Shown here: positions 6,261-18,603 of the stretch, piece by piece | Layout: each line of letters opens with the position of its first letter | Numbering within the stretch: the first letter of the stretch is position 1 | NCBI GenBank assembly: GCA_945983015.1 | Contig: CAMFSN010000017.1 | Location: 1 to 20,718 of the forward strand | DNA: 20,718 nt | Reading direction: 5' to 3' | Origin: an uncultured Bacteroidales bacterium | Lineage (GTDB): Bacteria; Bacteroidota; Bacteroidia; Bacteroidales; UBA932 | The notes under the pieces: model-generated | What the model was told of the DNA's origin: nothing | Databases searched by the model: none | Seen by the model: only the letters and a program-made list of their open reading frames with translations | Position numbers and translations under genes: made by a program

Positions 6261-8177
6261 TTATTTATCCAATACCGAATAGACCGAATTGTTACTCTTA
6301 TACTCCGGAACTATCCTCTTCATCTTAGCCACGATCTCCATAGGGTCGTAACGGTTAGCGGTGTCGATCAGGTCATCAACCCAGCTGTCAACCTCACGGA
6401 AGTCATACTCCCGCACCTCCGCTATCCTTATCTTTTCGTGGAAAGAAGGCTTGGTGGTCTCCTTATCGCTGAGGGTCTCCTCGTAAAGTTTCTCCCCATC
6501 CCTAAGTCCGGTATATTCTATCTTCACATCCTTCGCTCCACTCAGGAAGATCATTCTCTTCGCCAAGTCGGCTATACGCACCGGCTTACCCATATCGAAG
6601 ACGAAAATCTCTCCGCCCTTACCCTTTGTGCCTGCTTCCAGAACCAGCTTACAGGCCTCGGAGATAAGCATAAAGAAACGGATAATATCCTTATGGGTAA
6701 CTGTTACAGGACCTCCGGCCTCAATCTGCTTTTTAAAGATAGGAATCACAGAGCCATTGGAACCCAACACATTACCGAATCTGGTAGTCACAAACTGAGT
6801 ATGACCTTCCCTAACTCCAATTTCCTGTGCCCTATTCAGGCTCTGCACATAAATCTCGCAGATACGCTTAGAACAACCCATCACATTGGTAGGATTAACC
6901 GCCTTGTCGGTAGATACCATCACAAACTTATCCACTCCGTATTCCACAGACAGATCGGCAATGTTCCTGGTTCCACGGATATTGTTATGCACGGCGGCGC
7001 TCGGATTATCCTCCATCATAGGAACGTGCTTGTAGGCAGCGGCGTGGAAGACATATTGAGGACGATAAGTATCGAAGATAACCCTCATCCTGTGCAGAGA
7101 ATCTATGGAAGTAATGATGGTATGGGCCTTGATGTCAGGAAACTCCTTAGCCATCATCAAACGAATATCGTGCTGAGGCGTCTCAGCCTGGTCTATCAGA
7201 ATGAGTTCAGCAGGCTTGAAAGAAGCTATCTGACGAACCAGCTCACTGCCAATGCTTCCGGCAGAACCTGTTACCATAATGCGCTTTCCGGTCAGTTCCT
7301 TAGCCACTGAATCCATATCCACGCTAATCTGCTCTCTAGGGAGAAGATCCTCAATCTTTATATTCCTAAGACTATAAGCTGGCTCCTTTTCAGAATCCGA
7401 GCTACTCTTCATAGACTGCTCCACCAAGATATTCACGCCTGCGTCCAAGATAGTGTTATGAAGCATTTCGTCTCTTTTGACTTCCTCCACCCTGATGAGT
7501 GGCACCAGCACAGACTTAATCTCCTGTTTCTCTAATACCTGGGCCAATTCTGAATTGACTTTATAGACCCGCTCTCCGAGCAAAGATTCTATATCCAAAT
7601 CAGAATCGTGCGAAATGAAGCCCTTCAACTTATACTTTGCAGGTTTATCACTTCTTATGCGCTTGGCCAATGATACTCCCCCGTCCCCTATTCCATAGAC
7701 CAGCACATTTTCGGCGTTTTCGGTATTAAATCGGTCATAAACCGTCTTTACCATGACTCTAGCCGCCCACATCAGAAGGGTAGATGCCACAAAAGTGGTG
7801 AGCATAATCCTGTAATCAAAGAGTACAGGGGCAAAGAATCCGGCCAGAATCTGAACTATGTAACACGATGCTGTAGCAAAGAAAAGAGCCAAGCCTACCT
7901 TCTGCAAATCTAAAAAAGAAGAATACCTGATAATTCCCCTATAGGTTTTGAATAATCTGAAAAAGATAACATATACCAGAAGGAAAACTGCCAGATACGC
8001 TGCAAAAGTAAGAGAGTTAGAAATCAGTTTCACTCGACCTTCGAATATCAAAATGGTGGCCAGATAAGACAGGAGCACCATACATAGGTCAAATGCCAAA
8101 ATCATCCAATAAGGCGAACTCTTATGGCTAAAATACCAGTTCGCGATGCCTTTTTTAGATTTAAGGGTTTTATTCAT
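6261..8177 (-). CDS. Membrane-anchored UDP-GlcNAc 4,6-dehydratase-like polysaccharide biosynthesis protein (CapD/WbpM family)
   Basis: Predicted to convert a UDP-N-acetylhexosamine to its 4-keto-6-deoxy form, the first step to QuiNAc- or FucNAc-type sugars in capsule, O-antigen or glycoprotein glycans. The 638 residues give four N-terminal membrane helices (about 23-45, 56-76, 95-116, 122-143), a first Rossmann domain with YGIGDGG (161-167), and a C-terminal SDR domain with GSAGSIG (304-310), AAYKHVPMMEDNP (380-392) and the VSTDKAVNPTNVMGCSK active-site block. The usual catalytic Tyr of YxxxK is Met433, followed by Lys437. This Ser-Met-Lys arrangement is known in WbpM-type dehydratases, so it is not evidence of inactivation. 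It is preceded by its own -7 element (TATATTTG) and separated from rpoC by a terminator. It probably forms a two-gene transcript with manC. Exact product sugar cannot be told from sequence. Confidence 0.93.
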   Translation of the reverse strand: MNKTLKSKKGIANWYFSHKSSPYWMILAFDLCMVLLSYLATILIFEGRVKLISNSLTFAAYLAVFLLVYVIFFRLFKTYRGIIRYSSFLDLQKVGLALFFATASCYIVQILAGFFAPVLFDYRIMLTTFVASTLLMWAARVMVKTVYDRFNTENAENVLVYGIGDGGVSLAKRIRSDKPAKYKLKGFISHDSDLDIESLLGERVYKVNSELAQVLEKQEIKSVLVPLIRVEEVKRDEMLHNTILDAGVNILVEQSMKSSSDSEKEPAYSLRNIKIEDLLPREQISVDMDSVAKELTGKRIMVTGSAGSIGSELVRQIASFKPAELILIDQAETPQHDIRLMMAKEFPDIKAHTIITSIDSLHRMRVIFDTYRPQYVFHAAAYKHVPMMEDNPSAAVHNNIRGTRNIADLSVEYGVDKFVMVSTDKAVNPTNVMGCSKRICEIYVQSLNRAQEIGVREGHTQFVTTRFGNVLGSNGSVIPIFKKQIEAGGPVTVTHKDIIRFFMLISEACKLVLEAGTKGKGGEIFVFDMGKPVRIADLAKRMIFLSGAKDVKIEYTGLRDGEKLYEETLSDKETTKPSFHEKIRIAEVREYDFREVDSWVDDLIDTANRYDPMEIVAKMKRIVPEYKSNNSVYSVLDK

Positions 8178-8199
8178 AAGCGATTAGTGACTACTGATG

Positions 8200-8207
8200 C
8201 AAATATA
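8200..8207 (-). promoter_or_regulatory. -7 promoter element of the capD-like gene
   Basis: On the minus strand this reads TATATTTG, an exact match to the Bacteroidota -7 consensus TAnnTTTG, 22 bases before the ATG at 8177. Transcription would start near 8195. No TTG is seen at the expected -33 distance, because that place is taken by the rpoC terminator stem. The match and position make it the likely promoter of the capD-manC pair. Confidence 0.6.
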
Positions 8208-8212
8208 CGAAT

Positions 8213-8267
8213 AAAAAATGATAAGAGAGTGGTTATATTAGGCAAATTGCCAAACCACCCTCTTATC
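8213..8267 (-). terminator. Rho-independent terminator of the rpoBC transcript
   Basis: The arms at 8220-8234 and 8253-8267 pair over 15 positions, the only non-Watson-Crick pair being a G-U wobble in the minus-strand RNA (it is an A/C mismatch on the plus strand, showing that the structure is built for the minus transcript). The loop holds a second small hairpin, GGCAA/TTGCC around one base (8241-8251). A run of six T follows one base after the stem (8213-8218, minus strand). It starts 16 bases after the rpoC stop codon. Confidence 0.9.
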
Positions 8268-8282
8268 GAAAAAAACTATAAA

Positions 8283-12536
<4,254 letters not shown>

Positions 12537-12560
12537 ATTTCTATCTAATCAAATCGTTAA

Positions 12561-15500
12561 TTAATCCAGTGTAACCTTAAGACCAAGACCTCTGAGTTCG
12601 TGCAGGAGCACATTCAAAGACTCTGGGATACCGGCTGGCGGCATAGGGTCGCCCTTGACGATAGCCTCGTAAGTCTTGCTTCTGCCGGTAACGTCGTCGG
12701 ATTTTACTGTAAGTATCTCCTGAAGGACATTGGCTGCGCCGAATGCCTCGATGGCCCATACCTCCATCTCTCCGAAACGCTGACCTCCGAACTGAGCCTT
12801 ACCACCCAGAGGCTGCTGGGTAATAAGAGAGTAAGGACCGATGGAACGGGCGTGCATCTTGTCGTCAACCATATGACCAAGTTTAATCATATAGATGACA
12901 CCCACTGTAGCACACTGGTCGAAATAGTCTCCGGTACCACCGTCACGAAGCTGGGTCTTACCGAATCGTGGCAGACCTGCCTTGTCGGTAAGTTCGCAGA
13001 TCTCGTCGATGCTAGCACCGTCAAAAATAGGAGTACTGAACTTGACACCCAGTTTCTCGCCTGCCCATCCGAGCACGGTCTCGTATATCTGACCGAGGTT
13101 CATACGGCTTGGCACACCGAGAGGGTTCAGAACGATATCTACAGGTGTACCGTCAGCAAGGAATGGCATATCCTCCTGGCGAACGATCTTGGCCACGATA
13201 CCCTTGTTACCGTGACGTCCGGCCATCTTGTCACCCACAGTAATCTTACGCTTCTTAGCCACATACACCTTAGCGAGCTGCATAATTCCGTTAGGAAGTT
13301 CATCCCCGACCTTTATCTTATCGGTCTCACGCTTACAGATGGCTTCTTCAGTCTTATAGGTGAGGCAGTAGTTGTTAATAAGGTCGCGAATCATTTCGCT
13401 GTTATGAGGATCTGTAGTCCAGTCGCTGGAGTTCACGTTCAGATAATCAATGCTCCTGAGAAGATCTGCTGAGAACTTCTTGTCTTTGGCGATAAGCTCC
13501 ACTCCGAAGAGGTCGAAAACTCCGTTGCTCTTACGGTTCTTCGTAAGCACAAGAAGCCTCTGGATGAAGTCGGCGCGAAGACGCTCAACCTTCTGCTCGA
13601 ACTCGGCCTGTCTGAGACCGATTCTGGTAGCCTGGTCAGCCTTGGCTGAATTCTTGCGGCCAGACTCCTTGGCAGGCTTGGAATAAAGAGCTGTCTTGAT
13701 TACAGTACCGGACAGGGAAGGATTGGCCTTAAGAGAAGCATCCTTCACGTCACCGGCTTTCTCACCGAAGATGGCCTTGAGAAGTTTCTCCTCAGGTGAA
13801 GGATCAGTCTCTCCCTTAGGAGTAATCTTTCCTATCATAATGTCACCCGGCTCGATATGGGCGCCGACCATCACGATACCGTTCTCGCAAAGACGCTTGG
13901 TAGCATCGTCGCTTACGTTAGGGATATCGGCAGTGAGTTCTTCCATACCGCGCTTGGTATCACGCACTTCAGTGAGGTATTCGTCCACGTGGATGGATGT
14001 AAGCACATCCCATTTGACCATCTCCTCTGAGAGCACGATGGCGTCCTCGTAGTTATAACCCTTCCAAGGCATAAATGCCACCATAAGGTTACGTCCGAGT
14101 GCCAATTCTCCTCCCTGAGTTGCGTATCCTTCCGTGAGCACCTGTCCTGCGTGAACCCTATCTCCCTTGCGGACAAGCGGAATCAGGTTAACCGTGGTGC
14201 TCTGGTTGGTACGACGGTAGTTAGGAAGTCTGTAAACAGTCTCATCTGCACTGAAGCTGACGAATTTCTCCTCTTCGCTAAAATCGTATTTGATACGGAT
14301 TTCATTAGCGTCCACATAAGATACGACACCATCACGCTCTGCCACATACTGGGTACGGCTGTCCTTGCAGACTCTCTCTTCCAGACCGGTACCCACTATA
14401 GGGGACTCAGGCTTGATAAGAGGAACTGCCTGACGCATCATATTCGCACCCATCAATGCACGGTGAGCATCGTCGTGCTCAAGGAATGGAATGAGGGAAG
14501 CGGCCACAGACGCCATCTGGTTAGGGGCCACATCCATATAATTCACTTCTTCCTTGGTCACTACAGGGAAGTCAGCCTCAAGACGGCACTGGATACGCTC
14601 GGCGAGGATGTTACCCTCGTCATCCATCTCGACATTGGCCAGAGAAACGAGTTTATCCTCTTCCTCCTCAGCGCTCATATACTTATAGCCATTCTCGCTC
14701 AAATCCACCTTTCCGTTCTCCACGTTACGATATGGGGTCTCGATGAAACCGAGAGAATCAATTCGGGCATAGACGCAAAGGGATGAGATAAGTCCGATGT
14801 TAGGACCTTCCGGAGACTCGATAGGACAAAGACGGCCATAATGGGTATAGTGCACGTCTCGAACCTCAAATCCGGCGCGGTCGCGGCTCAAACCCCCAGG
14901 ACCCAGGGCGGACAGACGCCTCTTGTGAGTAATCTCGGCCAGAGGGTTGGTCTGATCCATAAACTGGGACAGCTGGCTGGTGCCGAAGAAGGAATTGATA
15001 ACTGAAGACAGAGTCTTGGAGTTAATCAAGTCGATAGGTTTGAACTGCTCGGAATCCCTGACGTTCATTCTCTCGCGGATAGTGCGGGCCATACGGCTCA
15101 AACCCACGCTGAACTGATTTGCAAGCTGCTCACCTACTGTACGGACACGACGATTGCTAAGATGGTCGATATCGTCAACACTAGCCTTAGAATTTATAAG
15201 CTGAATGAGATATTTGATAATCTCAATGATATCTGTATTAGTGAGAACACGGGTGGACGGATCGATGTCCAATCCGAGTTTTTTATTCAGACGATAACGT
15301 CCTACATTACCCAGATCATATCTCTTCTCTGAGAAGAAGAGCTTGTCGATGACGTCACGGGCTGTATTCTCATCAGGTGGTTCAGAATTACGGAGCTGCT
15401 TGTAGATATAGCTGACAGCTTCCAGTTCCGTATTTGTAGGGTCCTTCTGCAAGGAGTTGAAGATGATACTGTACTCAGCGGTGCTAGCCTCATCTTTCTG

Positions 15501-16361
15501 AAGAAGGATGGATTTGGTATCCGTATCGAGAATGGCTTCGATGGAATCGTCATCCAATTCCTCGCCTCTTTCCACGATAGGATTTGTACGTTCAATAGGG
15601 ATTACCTCACCGGTATCTTCGTCTTCGAAGTCTTCCACCCAAGTCTTCAAGACTTTGGCTGCAAGTCTGCGCCCCTTGTTAGCTTCAAGATTCTCCCTGC
15701 TGACCTCTATCTCGTCAGCTAGATTGAAGATATCAATGATATCCTTATCAGAGTTATAACCGATGGCCCTGAGAAGAGTAGTTACCGGAAGTTTCTTCTT
15801 ACGGTCGATGTAAGCATACATCACATTGTTAATGTCGGTGGCGAACTCTATCCAGGAGCCCTTGAAAGGAATGATACGGGCTGAATAAAGTTTGGTACCG
15901 TTAGTGTGCATGCTCTGGTCGAAGAATACACCAGGAGAGCGGTGAAGCTGAGAAACGATAATACGCTCCGAGCCGTTTATCACGAAGGTACCGGCAGGAG
16001 TCATATAAGGAATGTTACCAAGGAACACGTCCTGTACCATGGTATCGAAATCCTCGTGCTCAGGGTCCGTGCAGGAAAGACGAAGTTTCGCCTTCATAGG
16101 CACGCTGTAAGTCAAGCCTCTCTCGAGACACTCTTCGATAGAATACTGAGGGGGATCGATAAAGTAATCGATAAACTCTAGTTTATAGTTATTCCTCGTA
16201 TCCTCAATTGGGAAAATTTCCTGGAAAACCTGATACAACCCTTCATTTTTTCTGTTCTCCGGAGTGGTCTCGAGCTGGAAAAAATCGTGGAAAGATTTCA
16301 GCTGGACCTCGAGCAGATCAGGGTAATCCAATATTTTTGATGTGGCGAAATTTATACGCAT
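12561..16361 (-). CDS. rpoB: DNA-directed RNA polymerase subunit beta
   Basis: Second-largest RNA polymerase subunit, lining the active centre and the rifampicin pocket. The 1266 residues are typical of Bacteroidota and shorter than E. coli, whose lineage-specific inserts are missing. The rifampicin region reads TSQLSQFMDQ then HKRRLSALGPGG; residues matching E. coli Gln513, Asp516, His526 and Ser531 are Gln466, Asp469, His479 and Ser484, all the susceptible form. The active-site lysines in KRKITVGDK are Lys1037 and Lys1045. The last residues keep LLHELRGLGL, the usual contact region with beta'. The ATG at 16361 gives a family-like N-terminus (NFATSKILDYPDLLEVQLKSF) and is preceded by a seven-T run on the coding strand. 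Expression is probably set by the attenuator at 16385-16422. Confidence 0.99.
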   Translation of the reverse strand: MRINFATSKILDYPDLLEVQLKSFHDFFQLETTPENRKNEGLYQVFQEIFPIEDTRNNYKLEFIDYFIDPPQYSIEECLERGLTYSVPMKAKLRLSCTDPEHEDFDTMVQDVFLGNIPYMTPAGTFVINGSERIIVSQLHRSPGVFFDQSMHTNGTKLYSARIIPFKGSWIEFATDINNVMYAYIDRKKKLPVTTLLRAIGYNSDKDIIDIFNLADEIEVSRENLEANKGRRLAAKVLKTWVEDFEDEDTGEVIPIERTNPIVERGEELDDDSIEAILDTDTKSILLQKDEASTAEYSIIFNSLQKDPTNTELEAVSYIYKQLRNSEPPDENTARDVIDKLFFSEKRYDLGNVGRYRLNKKLGLDIDPSTRVLTNTDIIEIIKYLIQLINSKASVDDIDHLSNRRVRTVGEQLANQFSVGLSRMARTIRERMNVRDSEQFKPIDLINSKTLSSVINSFFGTSQLSQFMDQTNPLAEITHKRRLSALGPGGLSRDRAGFEVRDVHYTHYGRLCPIESPEGPNIGLISSLCVYARIDSLGFIETPYRNVENGKVDLSENGYKYMSAEEEEDKLVSLANVEMDDEGNILAERIQCRLEADFPVVTKEEVNYMDVAPNQMASVAASLIPFLEHDDAHRALMGANMMRQAVPLIKPESPIVGTGLEERVCKDSRTQYVAERDGVVSYVDANEIRIKYDFSEEEKFVSFSADETVYRLPNYRRTNQSTTVNLIPLVRKGDRVHAGQVLTEGYATQGGELALGRNLMVAFMPWKGYNYEDAIVLSEEMVKWDVLTSIHVDEYLTEVRDTKRGMEELTADIPNVSDDATKRLCENGIVMVGAHIEPGDIMIGKITPKGETDPSPEEKLLKAIFGEKAGDVKDASLKANPSLSGTVIKTALYSKPAKESGRKNSAKADQATRIGLRQAEFEQKVERLRADFIQRLLVLTKNRKSNGVFDLFGVELIAKDKKFSADLLRSIDYLNVNSSDWTTDPHNSEMIRDLINNYCLTYKTEEAICKRETDKIKVGDELPNGIMQLAKVYVAKKRKITVGDKMAGRHGNKGIVAKIVRQEDMPFLADGTPVDIVLNPLGVPSRMNLGQIYETVLGWAGEKLGVKFSTPIFDGASIDEICELTDKAGLPRFGKTQLRDGGTGDYFDQCATVGVIYMIKLGHMVDDKMHARSIGPYSLITQQPLGGKAQFGGQRFGEMEVWAIEAFGAANVLQEILTVKSDDVTGRSKTYEAIVKGDPMPPAGIPESLNVLLHELRGLGLKVTLD

Positions 16362-16384
16362 TGAGAAAAAAACTTTTAATACGG

Positions 16385-16422
16385 AAAAAAGGTTTAGAGC
16401 CTATTACCCCAGCTCTAAACCT
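16385..16422 (-). terminator. Attenuator (partial terminator) between rplL and rpoB
   Basis: On the minus strand AGGTTTAGAGC (16412-16422) pairs perfectly with GCTCTAAACCT (16390-16400) around an 11-base loop, and six T overlap and follow the stem base (16385-16390). By shape this is a full intrinsic terminator inside a transcript that must continue into rpoB 24 bases later. E. coli also has a partial terminator in the rplL-rpoB gap, giving several-fold less rpoBC than rplJL mRNA, so attenuation is the natural reading. Complete termination with a separate rpoB promoter is less likely, as no TAnnTTTG element lies between hairpin and start. Confidence 0.88.
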
Positions 16423-16454
16423 GTTGAGTTCCCTTTTTCAAGCAGGGAAGAAGC

Positions 16455-16472
16455 TGAACTTATTTAAGTTCA
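16455..16472. repeat. 18-base palindrome across the rplL stop codon
   Basis: TGAACTTA at 16455-16462 and TAAGTTCA at 16465-16472 are perfect inverted arms around two bases. The palindrome covers the last codons and the stop of rplL and lies 33 bases before the attenuator in transcript order. As RNA it could form only a weak hairpin with a forced larger loop. Whether it is functional or chance is unknown. Confidence 0.55.
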
Positions 16473-16834
16473 ACCTCTGCACCAGCCTCCTCAAGAGTAG
16501 CCTTGAGCTGCTCGGCCTCAGCCTTGGAGATCTTCTCCTTAACGGTAGAAGGAGCACCGTCAACGACGTCTTTAGCCTCCTTAAGACCAAGTCCAAGAGC
16601 CTCTTTGATGACCTTGATAACCTGGAGCTTGGCAGCACCGGCTGATTTGAGGATTACATCGAATTCGGTCTGCTCGGCCTCAGCCTCGCTTCCGTTACCA
16701 CCATCAGCGGCAACTACAACTGCAGCGGCTGCTGGCTTGATACCATATACTTCTTCGAGAACTTGTGCAAGTTCCTGAACGTCTTTTACAGAAAGGTTTA
16801 CCAACTCTTCTGCAAGGGCTTTAACATCTGCCAT
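16460..16834 (-). CDS. rplL: 50S ribosomal protein bL12 (L7/L12)
   Basis: Stalk protein of the large ribosomal subunit, present in several copies, recruiting and stimulating translational GTPases such as EF-Tu and EF-G. The 124 residues show the N-terminal dimerisation and L10-binding domain (1-32), an Ala/Gly/Glu-rich flexible hinge (about 33-55) and the globular C-terminal domain starting EFDVILKSAG (57 on) with the conserved KVIKEALGLGLKEAK factor-binding helices. The start is preceded by an A/T-only stretch without Shine-Dalgarno sequence. It lies 39 bases after rplJ, its complex partner, and before the attenuator that separates stalk genes from polymerase genes. Confidence 0.98.
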   Translation of the reverse strand: MADVKALAEELVNLSVKDVQELAQVLEEVYGIKPAAAAVVVAADGGNGSEAEAEQTEFDVILKSAGAAKLQVIKVIKEALGLGLKEAKDVVDGAPSTVKEKISKAEAEQLKATLEEAGAEVELK

Positions 16835-16873
16835 AATTATATACTTTTTTAATTGTTAATATTTACTTGATAA

Positions 16874-17419
16874 TTAAGCCTCGGCAACTGGTTCTGCAGG
16901 AGCTGCGACGAAAATTTTCTCATCCTCAGCCTTACCTTCAGCAGCATTCTGAAGAGCAGAAACCACGTTGCGGACAGGAGACTGGAGAAGACCGATGATA
17001 TCACCGATGAGTTCTTCCTTGGTCTTGATAGCTGCGAGCTGATCAAGTTTGTCGGCCCCCAAATAAGCGCAACCCTGTACATAGGCACCTTTAACTTCCG
17101 GCTTTGGAAGACCCTCCTTAAGGAGTTTCTTGATAAGCTTGCCAGGAGCAGCAGGTACGGTGGTGTACATAATGGCGGTATTACCTACGAGTGCAGCGCT
17201 AAGAGATCTGATCTCCTCGTTCTCACTCGCTGAGATAACGTGATTGAAAAGAGTGTTCTTTACAACACAAAGTTTAACACCCTGGTTGAAGCACTCGCGA
17301 CGAAGCTTGGTAGTCTGACTTGCATTAAGTCCTGAGATATCCGTGATATAGAAATCAGGATACTCGCTAAGCTGAGCTGAGATGCTTTCAATAATCTGAT
17401 TTTTAAGTTCTTTCTTCAT
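16874..17419 (-). CDS. rplJ: 50S ribosomal protein uL10
   Basis: Anchors the bL12 dimers to 23S rRNA at the base of the ribosomal stalk. The 181 residues include the N-terminal rRNA/L11-side domain with FYITDISGLNASQTTKLRR (23-41) and VKLCVVKNTLF (48-58), and a C-terminal helix region for bL12 binding ahead of an Ala/Pro/Glu-rich tail. It follows rplA by only 12 bases, so a separate L10 autoregulatory leader of the E. coli kind would have to lie inside the rplA coding end; I cannot see one. Cotranscribed with rplL. Confidence 0.97.
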   Translation of the reverse strand: MKKELKNQIIESISAQLSEYPDFYITDISGLNASQTTKLRRECFNQGVKLCVVKNTLFNHVISASENEEIRSLSAALVGNTAIMYTTVPAAPGKLIKKLLKEGLPKPEVKGAYVQGCAYLGADKLDQLAAIKTKEELIGDIIGLLQSPVRNVVSALQNAAEGKAEDEKIFVAAPAEPVAEA

Positions 17420-17431
17420 AATATTGAATTT

Positions 17432-18136
17432 TTACTCAGCACCGTTAAGGAATGCTTTCAAGTCAATTTTAATACCTGGGCTCATAGTGGTGCAGATAGA
17501 AGCACCGAGCATATAGTTGCCCTTCAAAGACTGAGGTTTGAGCTTGTTGATGGCGTTGATAACCTCTGCAGCATTGTCTCTGATCTTCTCAGGAGCAAAT
17601 GAAACCTTACCGATAGCCGTGTGAATAATACCGGTCTTGTCGACCTTGAAATCGATCTTACCACCCTTAACTTCCTTTACGGCGTTTCCTACTTCCATAG
17701 TAACGGTGCCGGTCTTAGGGTTAGGCATAAGTCCGCGAGGACCGAGAACTTTACCCAGCACACCGACTTTAGCCATAACGGAAGGAGTACAGATGATGAC
17801 ATCGACATCAGTCCAACCGTTCTTAATCTTCTCGCAATACTCGTCCAGACCTACATAGTCTGCACCGGCAGCCTTAGCCTCTGCCTCCTTATCTGGAGTA
17901 CAAAGCACCAGGACACGTACGGTCTTACCTGTTCCGTGAGGAAGGGTAACGACGCCACGAATCATCTGATTTGCCTTACGAGGGTCAACGCCAAGGTTTA
18001 CTGCGAGTTCTACTGAAGCATCGAATTTGGTGAATGTAACACCTTTCAAAAGATTACAAGCCTCAGCGAGAGAATATGCCTTAGATGGCTCATATGTAGC
18101 CAAGGCAGCTTTTTGATTCTTTGTTAATTTACTCAT
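17432..18136 (-). CDS. rplA: 50S ribosomal protein uL1
   Basis: Binds 23S rRNA at the L1 stalk and helps release deacylated tRNA from the E site. The 234 residues are full length, with family segments FTKFDASVELAVNLGVDPRKANQM (split across domain I), LPHGTGKTVRVLVL (64-77) and the strongly conserved GPRGLMPNPKTGT (132-144) of domain II. In many bacteria L1 represses its own rplKA mRNA by binding upstream of rplK; no clear copy of that structure was recognised here. It follows rplK by 14 bases. Confidence 0.98.
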   Translation of the reverse strand: MSKLTKNQKAALATYEPSKAYSLAEACNLLKGVTFTKFDASVELAVNLGVDPRKANQMIRGVVTLPHGTGKTVRVLVLCTPDKEAEAKAAGADYVGLDEYCEKIKNGWTDVDVIICTPSVMAKVGVLGKVLGPRGLMPNPKTGTVTMEVGNAVKEVKGGKIDFKVDKTGIIHTAIGKVSFAPEKIRDNAAEVINAINKLKPQSLKGNYMLGASICTTMSPGIKIDLKAFLNGAE

Positions 18137-18150
18137 AATGCTTGTGATCT

Positions 18151-18594
18151 TTAAATATCCTTAGGGAATTCTCCTGTAACGGTGATACCCATACTTCTAG
18201 CTGTACCTGCCACCATCCTCATAGCTGAGGCGAGAGTGAAGCAGTTGAGATCCGGCATCTTGCCTTCTGCGATCTCCTTAACCTGATCCCAGGTGATGGA
18301 TGCAACCTTGTTACGGTTAGGCTCTCCGGAAGCTGTAGTAATATGAGCTGCTTCCTTAAGAGACACTGCAACCGGTGGTTGCTTTACTTCAAAAGTGTAG
18401 GACTTGTCATTATAGACAGTGATGACTACAGGAAGAATTTTTCCTGCCTGGGCCTGCGTAGCTGCATTGAAAGCCTTGCAGAAATCCATAATGTTAAGGC
18501 CCTTTGAACCGAGTGCCGGTCCTACCGGAGGTGCTGGATTAGCAGCTCCACCTTTGATTTGAAGCTTGATATATCCGGTAATTTCTTTTGCCAT
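18151..18594 (-). CDS. rplK: 50S ribosomal protein uL11
   Basis: Binds the GTPase-associated centre of 23S rRNA together with uL10-bL12 and is needed for RelA activation on starved ribosomes. The 147 residues match the family: an N-terminal domain with the proline-rich NPAPPVGPALG (17-27), target of thiopeptide antibiotics, then LNIMDFCKAFNAAT, and a C-terminal rRNA-binding domain ending ARSMGITV. The start ATG gives the usual MAKEITGYIKLQI. It lies nine bases after nusG and starts the four-gene ribosomal block. Confidence 0.98.
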   Translation of the reverse strand: MAKEITGYIKLQIKGGAANPAPPVGPALGSKGLNIMDFCKAFNAATQAQAGKILPVVITVYNDKSYTFEVKQPPVAVSLKEAAHITTASGEPNRNKVASITWDQVKEIAEGKMPDLNCFTLASAMRMVAGTARSMGITVTGEFPKDI

Positions 18595-18603
18595 AATACT
18601 TTG

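Noticed and set aside
6438..7310. 290-codon plus-strand frame opposite the capD-like gene
   Set aside because: Its translation is the complement of the conserved SDR domain and has no recognisable protein features.
7240..7330. Loss of the catalytic Tyr (Met in YxxxK) as a sign that the capD-like enzyme is dead
   Set aside because: The Ser-Met-Lys arrangement is the normal active site of WbpM-type 4,6-dehydratases, and the rest of the motif is intact. (The residue itself lies near 6879-6881.)
17420..17431. An L10-binding autoregulatory leader before rplJ
   Set aside because: The gap is only 12 bases; any such structure would have to be inside rplA, and none was recognised.
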